Assembly: GCA_001603055.1 (NCBI GenBank)
Contig: LVAZ01000193.1
Coordinates: 1 to 12,246 of the forward strand
Reading direction: 5' to 3'
DNA from: Victivallales bacterium Lenti_02
Lineage (GTDB): Bacteria > Verrucomicrobiota > Lentisphaeria > Oligosphaerales > Lenti-02
Length of the DNA stretch: 12,246 nucleotides
The translations under genes were made by a program, and so were the position numbers. Positions 1 to 7,839 of the stretch are shown here, piece by piece; positions within the stretch are counted from its first letter, which is position 1; each line of letters opens with the position of its first letter. A model generated the notes under the pieces. It saw nothing but the letters and a program-made list of their open reading frames with translations. It did no database searches and was not told where the DNA came from.

Positions 1-44
1 ATCACGAGCCCGTCGGTCCTGTTCCGCACCCGCGCCGTTCGCAT
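1..44 (-). CDS. Start of an unidentified gene, cut by the left window edge
   Basis: Only the first 14 codons are visible, reading MRTARVRNRTDGLV, with ATG at 44-42. The start is well supported: a full Shine-Dalgarno GGAGGAG lies 6 bases upstream, and a sigma70-type promoter lies about 75 bases upstream. It reads in the same direction as the heptosyltransferase gene but has its own promoter, so it is probably a separate unit. The short N-terminus resembles the opening strand of DUF192 (PF02643) proteins, which often begin with a sequence like 'xNxTxGxVxA'. That is a weak guess from too few residues and is not used as a product name. The rest of the gene lies outside the window. Confidence 0.6.
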   Translation of the reverse strand, partial: MRTARVRNRTDGLV

Positions 45-50
45 CGCTCA

Positions 51-57
51 CTCCTCC
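51..57 (-). promoter_or_regulatory. Strong Shine-Dalgarno for the gene at the left edge
   Basis: On the minus strand this reads GGAGGAG, followed by a 6-base spacer (GTGAGC) and ATG. It is the strongest ribosome binding site in the window and fixes the start of the partial gene. Confidence 0.65.
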
Positions 58-117
58 ATGGCAGCCCAGCACCAAGACACGCAAACACTCGGAACCTTGT
101 CTTTTTCGCCCCGGCCC

Positions 118-146
118 ATTCTACCCCGCCGCCGCCGACCAGTCAA
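118..146 (-). promoter_or_regulatory. Sigma70-type promoter TTGACT-N17-TAGAAT
   Basis: On the minus strand the -35 box TTGACT (146-141) and the -10 box TAGAAT (123-118) are separated by exactly 17 bases, a 5/6 match to each consensus hexamer. Transcription would begin near 110 and leave a leader of about 65 bases before the ATG at 44. It lies in the 147-bp gap between the heptosyltransferase stop and the next minus-strand gene. No hairpin followed by a T-run was found in the gap, so readthrough from the upstream gene is possible. Confidence 0.6.
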
Positions 147-191
147 GCCGAAACTGCCAGAGAGAGCCCGGTATTCCTGCTGCGTTCTGTT

Positions 192-1289
192 CTATGGAAC
201 GTCGTTGAGAAGCTGCTGGAGGGCTTGGATGGCGAGTTGCGGGGGGATGCGTTCCAGGCACTCGTAGGGGTGGTCCTGGCGGGAACAGGTGCGCTGGAAG
301 CAGGGGGCGCAGTCGGGCGGATCGCGCAGGAGAATCCATTTCCCCCCGATGGGGCCGGTGGCAACCGGATCGGTGGAGCCGAAGGCGGCGACGCCGGGCC
401 GACCGAGGGCGGCGGCCAGGTGCATGGCGCCGCTGTCGTTGGCGAGGACGGCGGCGGCTTTGGCAAGCACGGCCATGAGGTCGGCCATGCCCGATTTCCC
501 GGCGAGGTTGAGACTGCCGGGAACTCGCTCGGTGATGACTTCGCCCGCCGCCCGTTCGCGGTCGGTGCCGACGATGGCGACACGGCCCCGTTCGGCGGTC
601 CACCAGGCCGCGACTTCGGCGAAGTGCCGGGCGGGCCATTGTTTGGCGGGGCCGTAGGCGGCACCTGGAGCCATGACCAGCCAGGAGACGCCGGGCTCGA
701 GGCCGAGGGCGGCGGCGCGTTCGGCGGCGTCGGGCACGCGCAGGGGCGGGCAGGCGATGTCCAGGGAGTCGTCGCCGAAGACGGCGGGGAATTCTAGATA
801 GTAGGAAAGCTGGTGCCATTTGCCATCCCCGTGTCCCCGGGGCCAGGCGGGCAGGCGGTGGGTGAGGAGACCGCCCCGCCAGCGGCCCCGGCGTCCCAGG
901 CGGAGGGGAATGCCTTGGCGCCAGACATCGGCGGCGGCACCGAAGGAGTTCGGGAAGACCGCCGCCACGCCGGGACGGAGCAGCCAGATTCGCTTCGAGA
1001 CCGCTTCGCCCGCCCGCTTGCCGTCGAGCGGGATCACATGGGACACCCAGTCCGCCGCCTCCCACATCGGGACGAGACCGGGAGGACTGAGCACGAAGAC
1101 CCCGCAGGGTTCGGGGACGAGCCGGGCGAGCTTGTAGGCGGCGGGCAGGGTCATCAGCGCGTCGCCGAGCCAGTTGGTCGAGCGGATCAGCAGGCCGTTG
1201 GCCCATTCGACGCAGGCGGGATCAAGACGCAGGGACGCGCCGGTGACATGCGGTTCGAGATGCGGTTCGTAGATGGCGAATTCGTTCAC
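192..1289 (-). CDS. waaF: ADP-heptose:LPS heptosyltransferase II-like protein (GT9 family)
   Basis: Glycosyltransferase family 9 enzymes of this type move L-glycero-D-manno-heptose from ADP-heptose onto the lipopolysaccharide inner core at the cytoplasmic face of the inner membrane. The protein has 365 residues. Visible motifs are NWLGDALM at 39-46 (family catalytic Asp, here D43), APGAAYGPAKQWP at 207-219, NLAGK at 261-265, and NDSGAMHLAAALG at 284-296 in the nucleotide-sugar site, followed by FGSTDP at 303-308. A C-terminal Cys cluster (C327, C330, C335, C344) is typical of WaaF. The start is GTG at 1289; no good start lies nearer the conserved core, so the protein has an unusual leader of about 30 residues before the first beta strand. 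The gene begins 18 bp after the GH2 stop and probably shares its transcript. The family is clear; heptosyltransferase II rather than another GT9 activity is likely but not certain. Confidence 0.88.
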   Translation of the reverse strand: MNEFAIYEPHLEPHVTGASLRLDPACVEWANGLLIRSTNWLGDALMTLPAAYKLARLVPEPCGVFVLSPPGLVPMWEAADWVSHVIPLDGKRAGEAVSKRIWLLRPGVAAVFPNSFGAAADVWRQGIPLRLGRRGRWRGGLLTHRLPAWPRGHGDGKWHQLSYYLEFPAVFGDDSLDIACPPLRVPDAAERAAALGLEPGVSWLVMAPGAAYGPAKQWPARHFAEVAAWWTAERGRVAIVGTDRERAAGEVITERVPGSLNLAGKSGMADLMAVLAKAAAVLANDSGAMHLAAALGRPGVAAFGSTDPVATGPIGGKWILLRDPPDCAPCFQRTCSRQDHPYECLERIPPQLAIQALQQLLNDVP

Positions 1290-1307
1290 GCGGGTTTCCG
1301 GAATGAC

Positions 1308-4300
1308 CTAGAGGAAGGCGAAGGAGGTTTCGGGCCGGCGCATGATGTTGCGCCAGCGCAGGGCGAGGATGGCGTCCGCCGTGGCCGGGGTCCAGCGCAG
1401 CAGGACATGGTTGAACCCCGCCTCGAACTCGATGTCCCCGATGGTGGCGGTGCCGTCCGCCAGCGTCACCGGATCGAAGCGTTTGCCGTTGACGACCAGC
1501 TCGACGCTGCCGTCGCCGGCGAGGTCGAGGAAGCTGAGGGCCTCGGGGTTGGGCACGCCGATGTCCTGTTCGAGGTTTTTGCGGGCCACGCCGGACTGGA
1601 TGATGTGGTAGAGGCAGACGGGGCCTTCGCCGGTGGCGGGGAAGCGTCCGTCGGGGATTTCCTGGCGCTGCCATGCGGCGGCTTTGAGGATGGGCCGGTT
1701 GGGCATGCGCTCGTTGGCGTAGATGGTGCAGGAAACGAATTCATCCCACAAGGCGGGGGCCTTGGGCGCTGGGGTGTGGTGGATGGCGGTGGGGAAACCC
1801 TGGCTTTTGCCGCCCCGGGGAACCGATTCGCCGTCGAGCAGGCTTCCCGAGGGGGGGACCCCGAGGTTGGCCAGCAGGCGGTTGCGGAAGCGCGCAAGCC
1901 CCGGATGGACGGGTTCGGCGGGAGCGAACTGCTGGAACAGAATCTGCCCCTTGCCGACCCGCACCCGGCCCAGAACCACGGTTCGCCGGGGCTGTTCGGC
2001 GAAGAGGAAGCGGGAGAGGGTGTGCGCCCGCAGGGGTTCGGTCTTGCCGAGCTTGACGAAATGCTCCTTCAGGCAGCTCTCGGTGGGGGTATCGAGCAGG
2101 CTCTCCAGCTCGGGAACCGGTTCGAGGAAGGTGGTTCCGACCGTGGTGTTGCGGCGGTTGGCAGGCGAGTAGGTCCAGGTGGTGACGCCGCAGGTGTCCT
2201 GGTTCGAGATGCCGTCGAGCACCGGGTCTGCCTTGCTTCGCACGGCCTGGTAGATGTCGTCCGGCGGGGCGGGGCGCAGGTTGATGTCCAGAGTCTTCCC
2301 CCACCGGGCGAGTTCCTCGGGCGAGGCGTTTTCGACCAGGACGGTGGCCCCCTTTTTCGCCTCGGCGACGAGATCGGCAATGGTTTCCCCGGCGGGGAGG
2401 ACCAGTTTCGGGAAGTTCAGCGGCCGGTAGGCGTCGGCCCGCAGCAGCAGGCGGCGGAGGATGCGCTCGGCGGCGGGGATGGAATCCGCGCATTCGGTGA
2501 GTCGCAACTGGCAGGCGAGGACGAGGCCTTTGCCTTCCGGCAGCTCGAACAGCGGCGTGCGGTCCAGATCCCCGTGGCCGAAGCCGCCTTCCCCCGAATC
2601 GAGCAGGGCAAGGGCCTGGCACCCGTCGTCCTTCGCGTAAAGTCGCCGGGCCACGCAGGCGCTGCCGCCGGGCAGGGCGTAGGGATCGTCGCCCCAGTAG
2701 GCGAAGTCGTCATCGTCCATCTCTTCGAGCAGGGGGTGATGGGGGGCGCGCACGAAGGCGGTGTTCACCGGCAGTTCGTCGAGGGACAGGGAAGGGAAGA
2801 CCGAGACGGATTGTTCGAGCAGGACCACCCGTCCCCCGCGCACCGCGAACTCTTGGATGTGGCGGTTCATGGCGGAGCCCGGCTCGATGGCGTCCTTTTC
2901 GATCACCAGCAGGTGGAAGGGCTTGAGGGTCTTCGCCGCGAGGTCGGGCACGTAGACGGTGTCCAGCCCGAGGCGTTCGCCGAGGCGGCGGAGGCTGCCG
3001 GGGCCGAAGATGGCGAACGGCTCGGCGAAGCCGCGCCCGAAGCCGGCGTCCGCCGGGGTGTCCACCCGCCACGGACGGGACCATTCGTCGAAGGGGCCTT
3101 GCCGGGAGACGAACCGCGCCTCCCAGGAAACCGCGCCGCCGCTGGTTTCGGGCAGCTCGAAGGCGAGGTCCACCGATTCGACCCGGCCCCGTTCCACGCT
3201 CACCGGCACATCCCGTTCCCAGACCGTGCGCAGACCGTCGCGGAGACGGCATTCGAGCAGGCCGTCGAGGTTCTGCGCGGTGTCGTTCACCAGGTGGAGG
3301 GTGCGGCGGCAGCGCTGGCCCGCGAAGTAGCCGGCGCGCAGGCTGAGATCGATCAGGGCGAGGGGCCGGAAGGCGTGTTTCTGGATGGCGAAGCTATGGT
3401 TGGGAACGTAGCCGGGGCCTTCCTTCCAGAAGGAGAACTCGCTGGAATGGGCCGGCACCCGGAGCGGTTTCACGCCGGGGGCCGAATAGTCCGGGTAGTC
3501 CAGTTCCACCGTTTCGCTCTCCAGCCGGAGGTTTTCCAGGCAGGAGAGGTTCCAGGGGCCGAAATTGCAGACTCCGAGGGTGCGCCCGGCCTCGACGATG
3601 TGGGCGGTGTCGGTGGCGGCGGCCGCGTCCACGGCGGCATAGCTGGCGAAGGCGGCGTCCCCGGCCAGATGCAGGGTGTTGTTGGGGCCCATGTAGTGGT
3701 AGACGCTCATTTCGCCGCTGTGCAGGGGTTGCTTGCGGTCCCACCAGCCCAGCCCGGCGCATTCCTTGCCGTAATGGCGGCTGACAATCTCCAGCTCGCG
3801 CTCGTTCCAGAGCGAGGTGTCCCCCTCGTGGTAGGCCGTGCGGGTGGAGTCGAGCTGGTGGAAGAGTTCGCGGAGCCCGGGCAGTTCGCGCTGAGCGAGG
3901 TCGGTTTGGTCCCGGTTCCAGCGCATTTCGTTCTCGACGCTCCACATGATGACGGAAGGCCGGTTGCGGTCGCGCTGGACGAAGCGGCGCACATGGTCGC
4001 GCGCGGCTTCCCAGTACTCCGGGCAGTCGGCGGCCTGGGCCCCGCCGGAGCCATGCAGGCCCGCCTCGCCGGTAATCAGGATGCCCGTCTCGTCGGCCAG
4101 ATCGAGAATGAGGGTGGGATGGGGATGGGTGTGGAGGCGGCTGTGGTTCATGTTGGCGTCGCGGATCATGCCGAACCACTGGCGAATCCAGCCCTCCGTG
4201 TAGTAGTAGGGGGTGGCCTTGTGGCCCCAGTCCGAAAACATGTGGACAGGGTGGTCGTTGAGCATGACGTGGGGCCCCTCGATCCAGACCTCGCGGAAGC

Positions 4301-5249
4301 CGAACCGCTCGTAGCCGCGCTCGACGACACGATCCGCCTCGAATAGGGTCCAGCGCAACTGGTAGAGGGCGGGGGACTCCGGGCTCCACCAGGCTGCTTC
4401 GGGCCAGAAATGCTCGAATTCCATGTCGGCTCTGCCGCCCGGCGGCAGCCGGATGGCCCCGTCGCCGAGATGGAGGTCGGCGGATAGCAGGTCCGGATCG
4501 GCCCCCTGCCGCCAGCGGACCACTTCGAGGCGGACGCGCAGGTTTCGCGCCTTGGCGCGAGCATTGGCCACCCGCAGGCTCGCGGCGATGGTCCGTTTCC
4601 GGGTCGAGGTGACGATGGCCACGTCCTCGGCGTAGGCGTCCCCGCGCTCGACCAGATGCACGTCCTGCCAGATGCCCGAGTGGCCGCAGGGAATCCAGTT
4701 GCCGGTGGGCACCTTCTGCCGTCCCCGCTCGTCCCGCTCGTAGTCCCTCACCAGCACCGCCAGTTCGTTGTCGCCCGCCCGCAGGGCCTCGGTCACATCC
4801 ACCGAAACCGGCAGGGTAGGGTGGTCGTGGTCCGGGAAACGCCGGCCGTTCACGAACACCGTCCCCCGGGGGCAGACCGCGTCCAGGCAGACGAAATAGC
4901 GCCGGTCGGGGCGGACCTCGGCGAGCGCGAAGCTCCGGCGCAGCCAGCCGCTGCGGGTCTTGCTCCACTCGAGCGGATAGCCGAAGGCGTCGAACAGGAA
5001 CTCGTCGTCCGCCGCGAACTCGCCCTCGGACCGGGCCGCGAAATAGGTTTCGCCGGAACGGCGCACGCCATCCTTGGGCTTGGTCCAGAACGAGGGCACC
5101 AGAATCGCCTTCCGGCACCAGCCCGCTGTCGGCGGGGCATCCCCGGCGGATTCCCCGAAGAGCGGCAGGAAATCCCACCAGCCGTTCAGGCACTGCGCGG
5201 CGATGGTGCCGCCCTGTTTGGCGAGAAGGGACCGGGCGTGAGTTTGCAT
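1308..5249 (-). CDS. Very large GH2-type glycoside hydrolase (beta-galactosidase/beta-glucuronidase superfamily)
   Basis: The protein has 1313 residues from ATG 5249. This start is preferred over one at 5366 because GGAG lies 8 bases before it and the extra 39 residues look non-coding. Domain order follows GH2: a jelly-roll sugar-binding domain (about 15-205, with the GNWIPCGHSGIWQDVHL segment), an Ig-like domain (about 205-325) and a TIM barrel (about 330-640). The barrel carries HTHPHP and LDLADETGILITGEAG (about 373-397) and RPSVIMWSVENE, whose last Glu (E441) is the expected acid/base. The nucleophile is probably E513 in HSGEMSVYHY, by position only. A further 670 residues follow, including a segment at about 740-940 resembling the amidotransferase-like fold of other glycosidases, and a possible beta-sandwich at the end. 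No signal peptide is visible, suggesting cytoplasmic action on imported glycans. The substrate cannot be read from the sequence. A waaF-like gene follows 18 bp downstream. Confidence 0.85.
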   Translation of the reverse strand: MQTHARSLLAKQGGTIAAQCLNGWWDFLPLFGESAGDAPPTAGWCRKAILVPSFWTKPKDGVRRSGETYFAARSEGEFAADDEFLFDAFGYPLEWSKTRSGWLRRSFALAEVRPDRRYFVCLDAVCPRGTVFVNGRRFPDHDHPTLPVSVDVTEALRAGDNELAVLVRDYERDERGRQKVPTGNWIPCGHSGIWQDVHLVERGDAYAEDVAIVTSTRKRTIAASLRVANARAKARNLRVRLEVVRWRQGADPDLLSADLHLGDGAIRLPPGGRADMEFEHFWPEAAWWSPESPALYQLRWTLFEADRVVERGYERFGFREVWIEGPHVMLNDHPVHMFSDWGHKATPYYYTEGWIRQWFGMIRDANMNHSRLHTHPHPTLILDLADETGILITGEAGLHGSGGAQAADCPEYWEAARDHVRRFVQRDRNRPSVIMWSVENEMRWNRDQTDLAQRELPGLRELFHQLDSTRTAYHEGDTSLWNERELEIVSRHYGKECAGLGWWDRKQPLHSGEMSVYHYMGPNNTLHLAGDAAFASYAAVDAAAATDTAHIVEAGRTLGVCNFGPWNLSCLENLRLESETVELDYPDYSAPGVKPLRVPAHSSEFSFWKEGPGYVPNHSFAIQKHAFRPLALIDLSLRAGYFAGQRCRRTLHLVNDTAQNLDGLLECRLRDGLRTVWERDVPVSVERGRVESVDLAFELPETSGGAVSWEARFVSRQGPFDEWSRPWRVDTPADAGFGRGFAEPFAIFGPGSLRRLGERLGLDTVYVPDLAAKTLKPFHLLVIEKDAIEPGSAMNRHIQEFAVRGGRVVLLEQSVSVFPSLSLDELPVNTAFVRAPHHPLLEEMDDDDFAYWGDDPYALPGGSACVARRLYAKDDGCQALALLDSGEGGFGHGDLDRTPLFELPEGKGLVLACQLRLTECADSIPAAERILRRLLLRADAYRPLNFPKLVLPAGETIADLVAEAKKGATVLVENASPEELARWGKTLDINLRPAPPDDIYQAVRSKADPVLDGISNQDTCGVTTWTYSPANRRNTTVGTTFLEPVPELESLLDTPTESCLKEHFVKLGKTEPLRAHTLSRFLFAEQPRRTVVLGRVRVGKGQILFQQFAPAEPVHPGLARFRNRLLANLGVPPSGSLLDGESVPRGGKSQGFPTAIHHTPAPKAPALWDEFVSCTIYANERMPNRPILKAAAWQRQEIPDGRFPATGEGPVCLYHIIQSGVARKNLEQDIGVPNPEALSFLDLAGDGSVELVVNGKRFDPVTLADGTATIGDIEFEAGFNHVLLRWTPATADAILALRWRNIMRRPETSFAFL

Positions 5250-5457
5250 CGGCGGTTCTCCGGAAAATGCGCGACTGGACGAAACATAGCGCCGCCCCGC
5301 CCCTGGCGCGCATGTTTTCTGTGTCAGCGGTAGTATGAGTCCGCATCGACGTTTGCATGCTTCCATTCAGTAGAGTAATTTAGCTTGGGCTTGGACGCTG
5401 AGCGGGTTGTTGCCCCGACGCTAGTTGAGTGGAGGGTGGGTAGCGAAAGGGTTGTCG
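5250..5457. promoter_or_regulatory. Divergent intergenic region between the GH2 and cyclase genes
   Basis: This 208-bp gap separates two divergently read genes and must hold both promoters unless they are longer-range. It is less GC-rich in its middle (about 5311-5385). For the cyclase, a weak candidate is TTGCAT (5353-5358) with 17 bases to TAATTT (5376-5381). For the GH2 gene only -10-like hexamers were seen on the minus strand (CATACT at 5337-5332, TATGTT at 5288-5283), with no matching -35. No convincing operator palindrome or riboswitch was recognised. Confidence 0.35.
5258..5261 (-). promoter_or_regulatory. Shine-Dalgarno that decides the GH2 start
   Basis: The minus strand reads GGAG, then 8 bases, then ATG at 5249. 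The alternative upstream start at 5366 would add 39 residues rich in Cys and Arg that resemble no GH2 N-terminus. The NGWWDF segment typical of the family begins about 20 residues after the chosen start. Confidence 0.6.
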
Positions 5458-7836
5458 ATGGGCATACCGGGTAGCACGTTCGATCTGGAGGAAATTGTCC
5501 AGCAGGTTTTCTCCCGTCGGCTCGAACAGTCCGATCTCGACCGCATTCTGCGGCTGCTTTCGAGCGACGACCGCGACGAGCTGCTGACCAAGGTTGGCGA
5601 TCTGCTGGGCCGGGTGTCGGCCCTGATCGAGGTGTCGAACCGGGTCCACGACACGCTGAGCCTCGAAGTGCTGCTGCCCCGGCTGATGGCGATCGTGACC
5701 GAGGCGCTCAACGCCGACCGCAGTTCGCTGTTTCTCTACGACGAGCGCACCGACGAGCTGTATTCCCGGGTGGCCCAGGGAGCCGACGTGGAGGAACTGC
5801 GCTTTCCCGCCGGCGCCGGCATTGCCGGCGCCGTGTTCCGCAACTGCCGCGCAACCATCATCGCCGACGCCTACGCGGACCCGCGTTTCAACCGCGACAT
5901 CGACCAGCGCACGGGCTACCACACCCGGAACATCCTCTGCGCCCCGATCTGCCAGAACGGCGTGCCCATCGGCGTCACCCAGGTGCTGAACAAGCGCGAA
6001 GGCAACTTCACCAACGACGATATGGTGCTGCTCCAGGCTCTCGGCGCCCAGGCGTCGAGCGCTCTGTCCAACGCCCAGCTCTACGAGCGCGCCGAGGAGG
6101 CCCGCATCGAGCAAAGCCGCCTGATCGAGCTGACCAAGGCCATCTCCACCGAGCTGCAGCTCGACCAGCTCCTCGAGAAAATCGTGCTGGTGGCCACCGA
6201 CATTCTCCATGCCGACCGCAGCACCCTTTTCCTCTACGACGCCCGCACCAACGAACTCTGGTCGCGCATCGCCCAGGGCATCGGCACCAGCGAAATCCGC
6301 ATTCCCTGCGGCCTTGGTATCGCCGGCACTGCCTTCACCCGCAACGAGACCATCAACATCCCCGACCCGTACCAGGACAAACGCTTCAACCCCGAGGTGG
6401 ACCGCAAGACCGGCTACCGGACGCGCAACATCCTCTGCATGCCCATCGTCTCGAAGGACGGCCGCCCCCTGGGCGTCATGCAGGTGCTCAACAAGTGCCG
6501 CGGCCCCTTCAACGACGAGGACGAGTCCCGGCTCCGCGCCTTCGCCGCCCAGGCCAGCGTGGCCCTCGAAAACGCCCGACTCTTCGAGGAAGTCCAGAAC
6601 GAGCGAAACTACAACGAGGGCATTCTGCGCAGCCTCACCAATGCCGTCGTCACCCTCGACGCCGGCGGTCTGGTCATCAAGGTGAACGAGGCCGCCCAGC
6701 GGATTCTCCATGTCAAGGCCGAGGAATTGGTGGGCAAACCCATCAGCCAAACCCTGGGTCCCCTCAATCCCTGGCTGCTCGCCAGCCAGGAGAAGGTGCG
6801 GCGCTCGGGGCGGGTCGACGTGGCGGTGGACGCGACCCTGCGCCTGTCCGAACGCGAGGACGATTGCGTGGCGGTGAACCTCAGCGTGGTCCCCATGCTC
6901 GATATCCACGACAATCCCATCGGCACCATGCTCGTCGCCGAGGACATCGGCAAGGAAAAGCGGCTGCGCAACACCATGTCCCGCTACATGACCAAGGAAG
7001 TGGCCGACCAGCTCATCGAGGACGGCGGCTCCTCCCTCGGCGGCACCTCCCAGGAAGTCACCATCCTCTTCAGCGACATCCGCGACTTCACGCCTCTCGC
7101 CGAATCTCTCGGCCCGCGCGAAACCGTTACCATGCTCAACGAGTATTTCTCGGAGATGGTCGAGGTGGTCTTCCGCCACGGCGGCATCCTCGACAAATAC
7201 ATCGGCGACGCCATCATGGCCCTTTTCGGCGCCCCCTTCCCCACCGGGCACGACGCCGACCATGCGGTGGCCGTGGCCACCGACATGATGCGCGCCCTGG
7301 CCATCCACAACGCCCACCGCGTCGAGGTGGGGAAGCACCCCATCCGCATCGGCATCGGCATCAGTTCCGGCGAGGTCATCGTCGGCAACATCGGCTCGCC
7401 CCGCCGCATGGACTACACCGTCATCGGCGACAGCGTCAACACCGCCTCCCGGCTCGAAGCCGCCAACAAATACTACGGCACCAGCATCCTCATCTGCGGC
7501 CAGGTCGCCGCGCAGATGCGGAATTCCGCCCGCATGCGGGAGATCGACTTGCTGCGCGTCAAGGGCAAGCTCAAACCCGTGGCCATCCACGAGGTTCTCG
7601 ACTACCACCAGCCGTCCACCTTCCCCCAGCTCGACCGGGTGATCGCCAAGTTCGAGCGGGGGGTGGGACTCTTTCGCCAGCGGGACTTCCGCCAGGCCCA
7701 GGGGTGCTTCGAGGAGGTGCTCAATGCCCACCCGGCCGACGGTCCCTCCCTGGTCTACCGCGAACGTTGCCAGGAATTGATCGCCCGGCCCCCCGGCGAC
7801 GACTGGACCCCCGTCCGCGTGCTCGCCACCAAGTGA
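5458..7836 (+). CDS. Class III adenylate cyclase with tandem GAF, PAS and TPR-like domains (CyaB-like)
   Basis: It should convert ATP to cAMP. The protein has 792 residues from ATG 5458; AAAGGG lies 6 bases upstream, and a TTG at 5425 is the alternative. Domain order: helical N-terminus, GAF-A (about 60-210), GAF-B (about 228-378), PAS (about 385-500), cyclase domain (about 508-715), short TPR-like tail (about 725-780). Metal-binding aspartates are D540 (FSDIRDFT) and D584 (KYIGDAIMALFG). K580 and T654 (DYTVIGD) are the adenine-selecting pair of class IIIb adenylate cyclases. N661 and R665 (SVNTASRLE) are the transition-state residues, so the active site looks complete. GAF-B has a full NKFDE motif (N345, K346, F351, D355, E356); GAF-A has a degenerate one ending DM. 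This matches the architecture of cyanobacterial CyaB1/CyaB2, where GAF domains bind cAMP and stimulate the enzyme. No membrane segment is visible. It stands alone between divergent and convergent glycosidase genes. Confidence 0.92.
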   Translation: MGIPGSTFDLEEIVQQVFSRRLEQSDLDRILRLLSSDDRDELLTKVGDLLGRVSALIEVSNRVHDTLSLEVLLPRLMAIVTEALNADRSSLFLYDERTDELYSRVAQGADVEELRFPAGAGIAGAVFRNCRATIIADAYADPRFNRDIDQRTGYHTRNILCAPICQNGVPIGVTQVLNKREGNFTNDDMVLLQALGAQASSALSNAQLYERAEEARIEQSRLIELTKAISTELQLDQLLEKIVLVATDILHADRSTLFLYDARTNELWSRIAQGIGTSEIRIPCGLGIAGTAFTRNETINIPDPYQDKRFNPEVDRKTGYRTRNILCMPIVSKDGRPLGVMQVLNKCRGPFNDEDESRLRAFAAQASVALENARLFEEVQNERNYNEGILRSLTNAVVTLDAGGLVIKVNEAAQRILHVKAEELVGKPISQTLGPLNPWLLASQEKVRRSGRVDVAVDATLRLSEREDDCVAVNLSVVPMLDIHDNPIGTMLVAEDIGKEKRLRNTMSRYMTKEVADQLIEDGGSSLGGTSQEVTILFSDIRDFTPLAESLGPRETVTMLNEYFSEMVEVVFRHGGILDKYIGDAIMALFGAPFPTGHDADHAVAVATDMMRALAIHNAHRVEVGKHPIRIGIGISSGEVIVGNIGSPRRMDYTVIGDSVNTASRLEAANKYYGTSILICGQVAAQMRNSARMREIDLLRVKGKLKPVAIHEVLDYHQPSTFPQLDRVIAKFERGVGLFRQRDFRQAQGCFEEVLNAHPADGPSLVYRERCQELIARPPGDDWTPVRVLATK

Positions 7837-7839
7837 CCT

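Noticed and set aside
813..4346. Plus-strand open frame of 1177 codons opposite the GH2 and heptosyltransferase genes
   Set aside because: Its sequence is rich in Gly, Ala, Glu and Val with no recognisable domain. It is the antisense frame expected from high third-position GC in the real minus-strand genes, which have clear family motifs.
5332..5360. LacI-type operator around the GCATGC palindrome between the divergent genes
   Set aside because: GCATGC is only a 6-bp palindrome and the flanks are not symmetrical. No regulator gene is nearby to support it.
5380..7731. Minus-strand open frame of 783 codons opposite the cyclase
   Set aside because: The cyclase strand has complete catalytic and GAF motifs. 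The antisense product is low-complexity (Gly, Val, Asp, His) and crosses the divergent promoter region.
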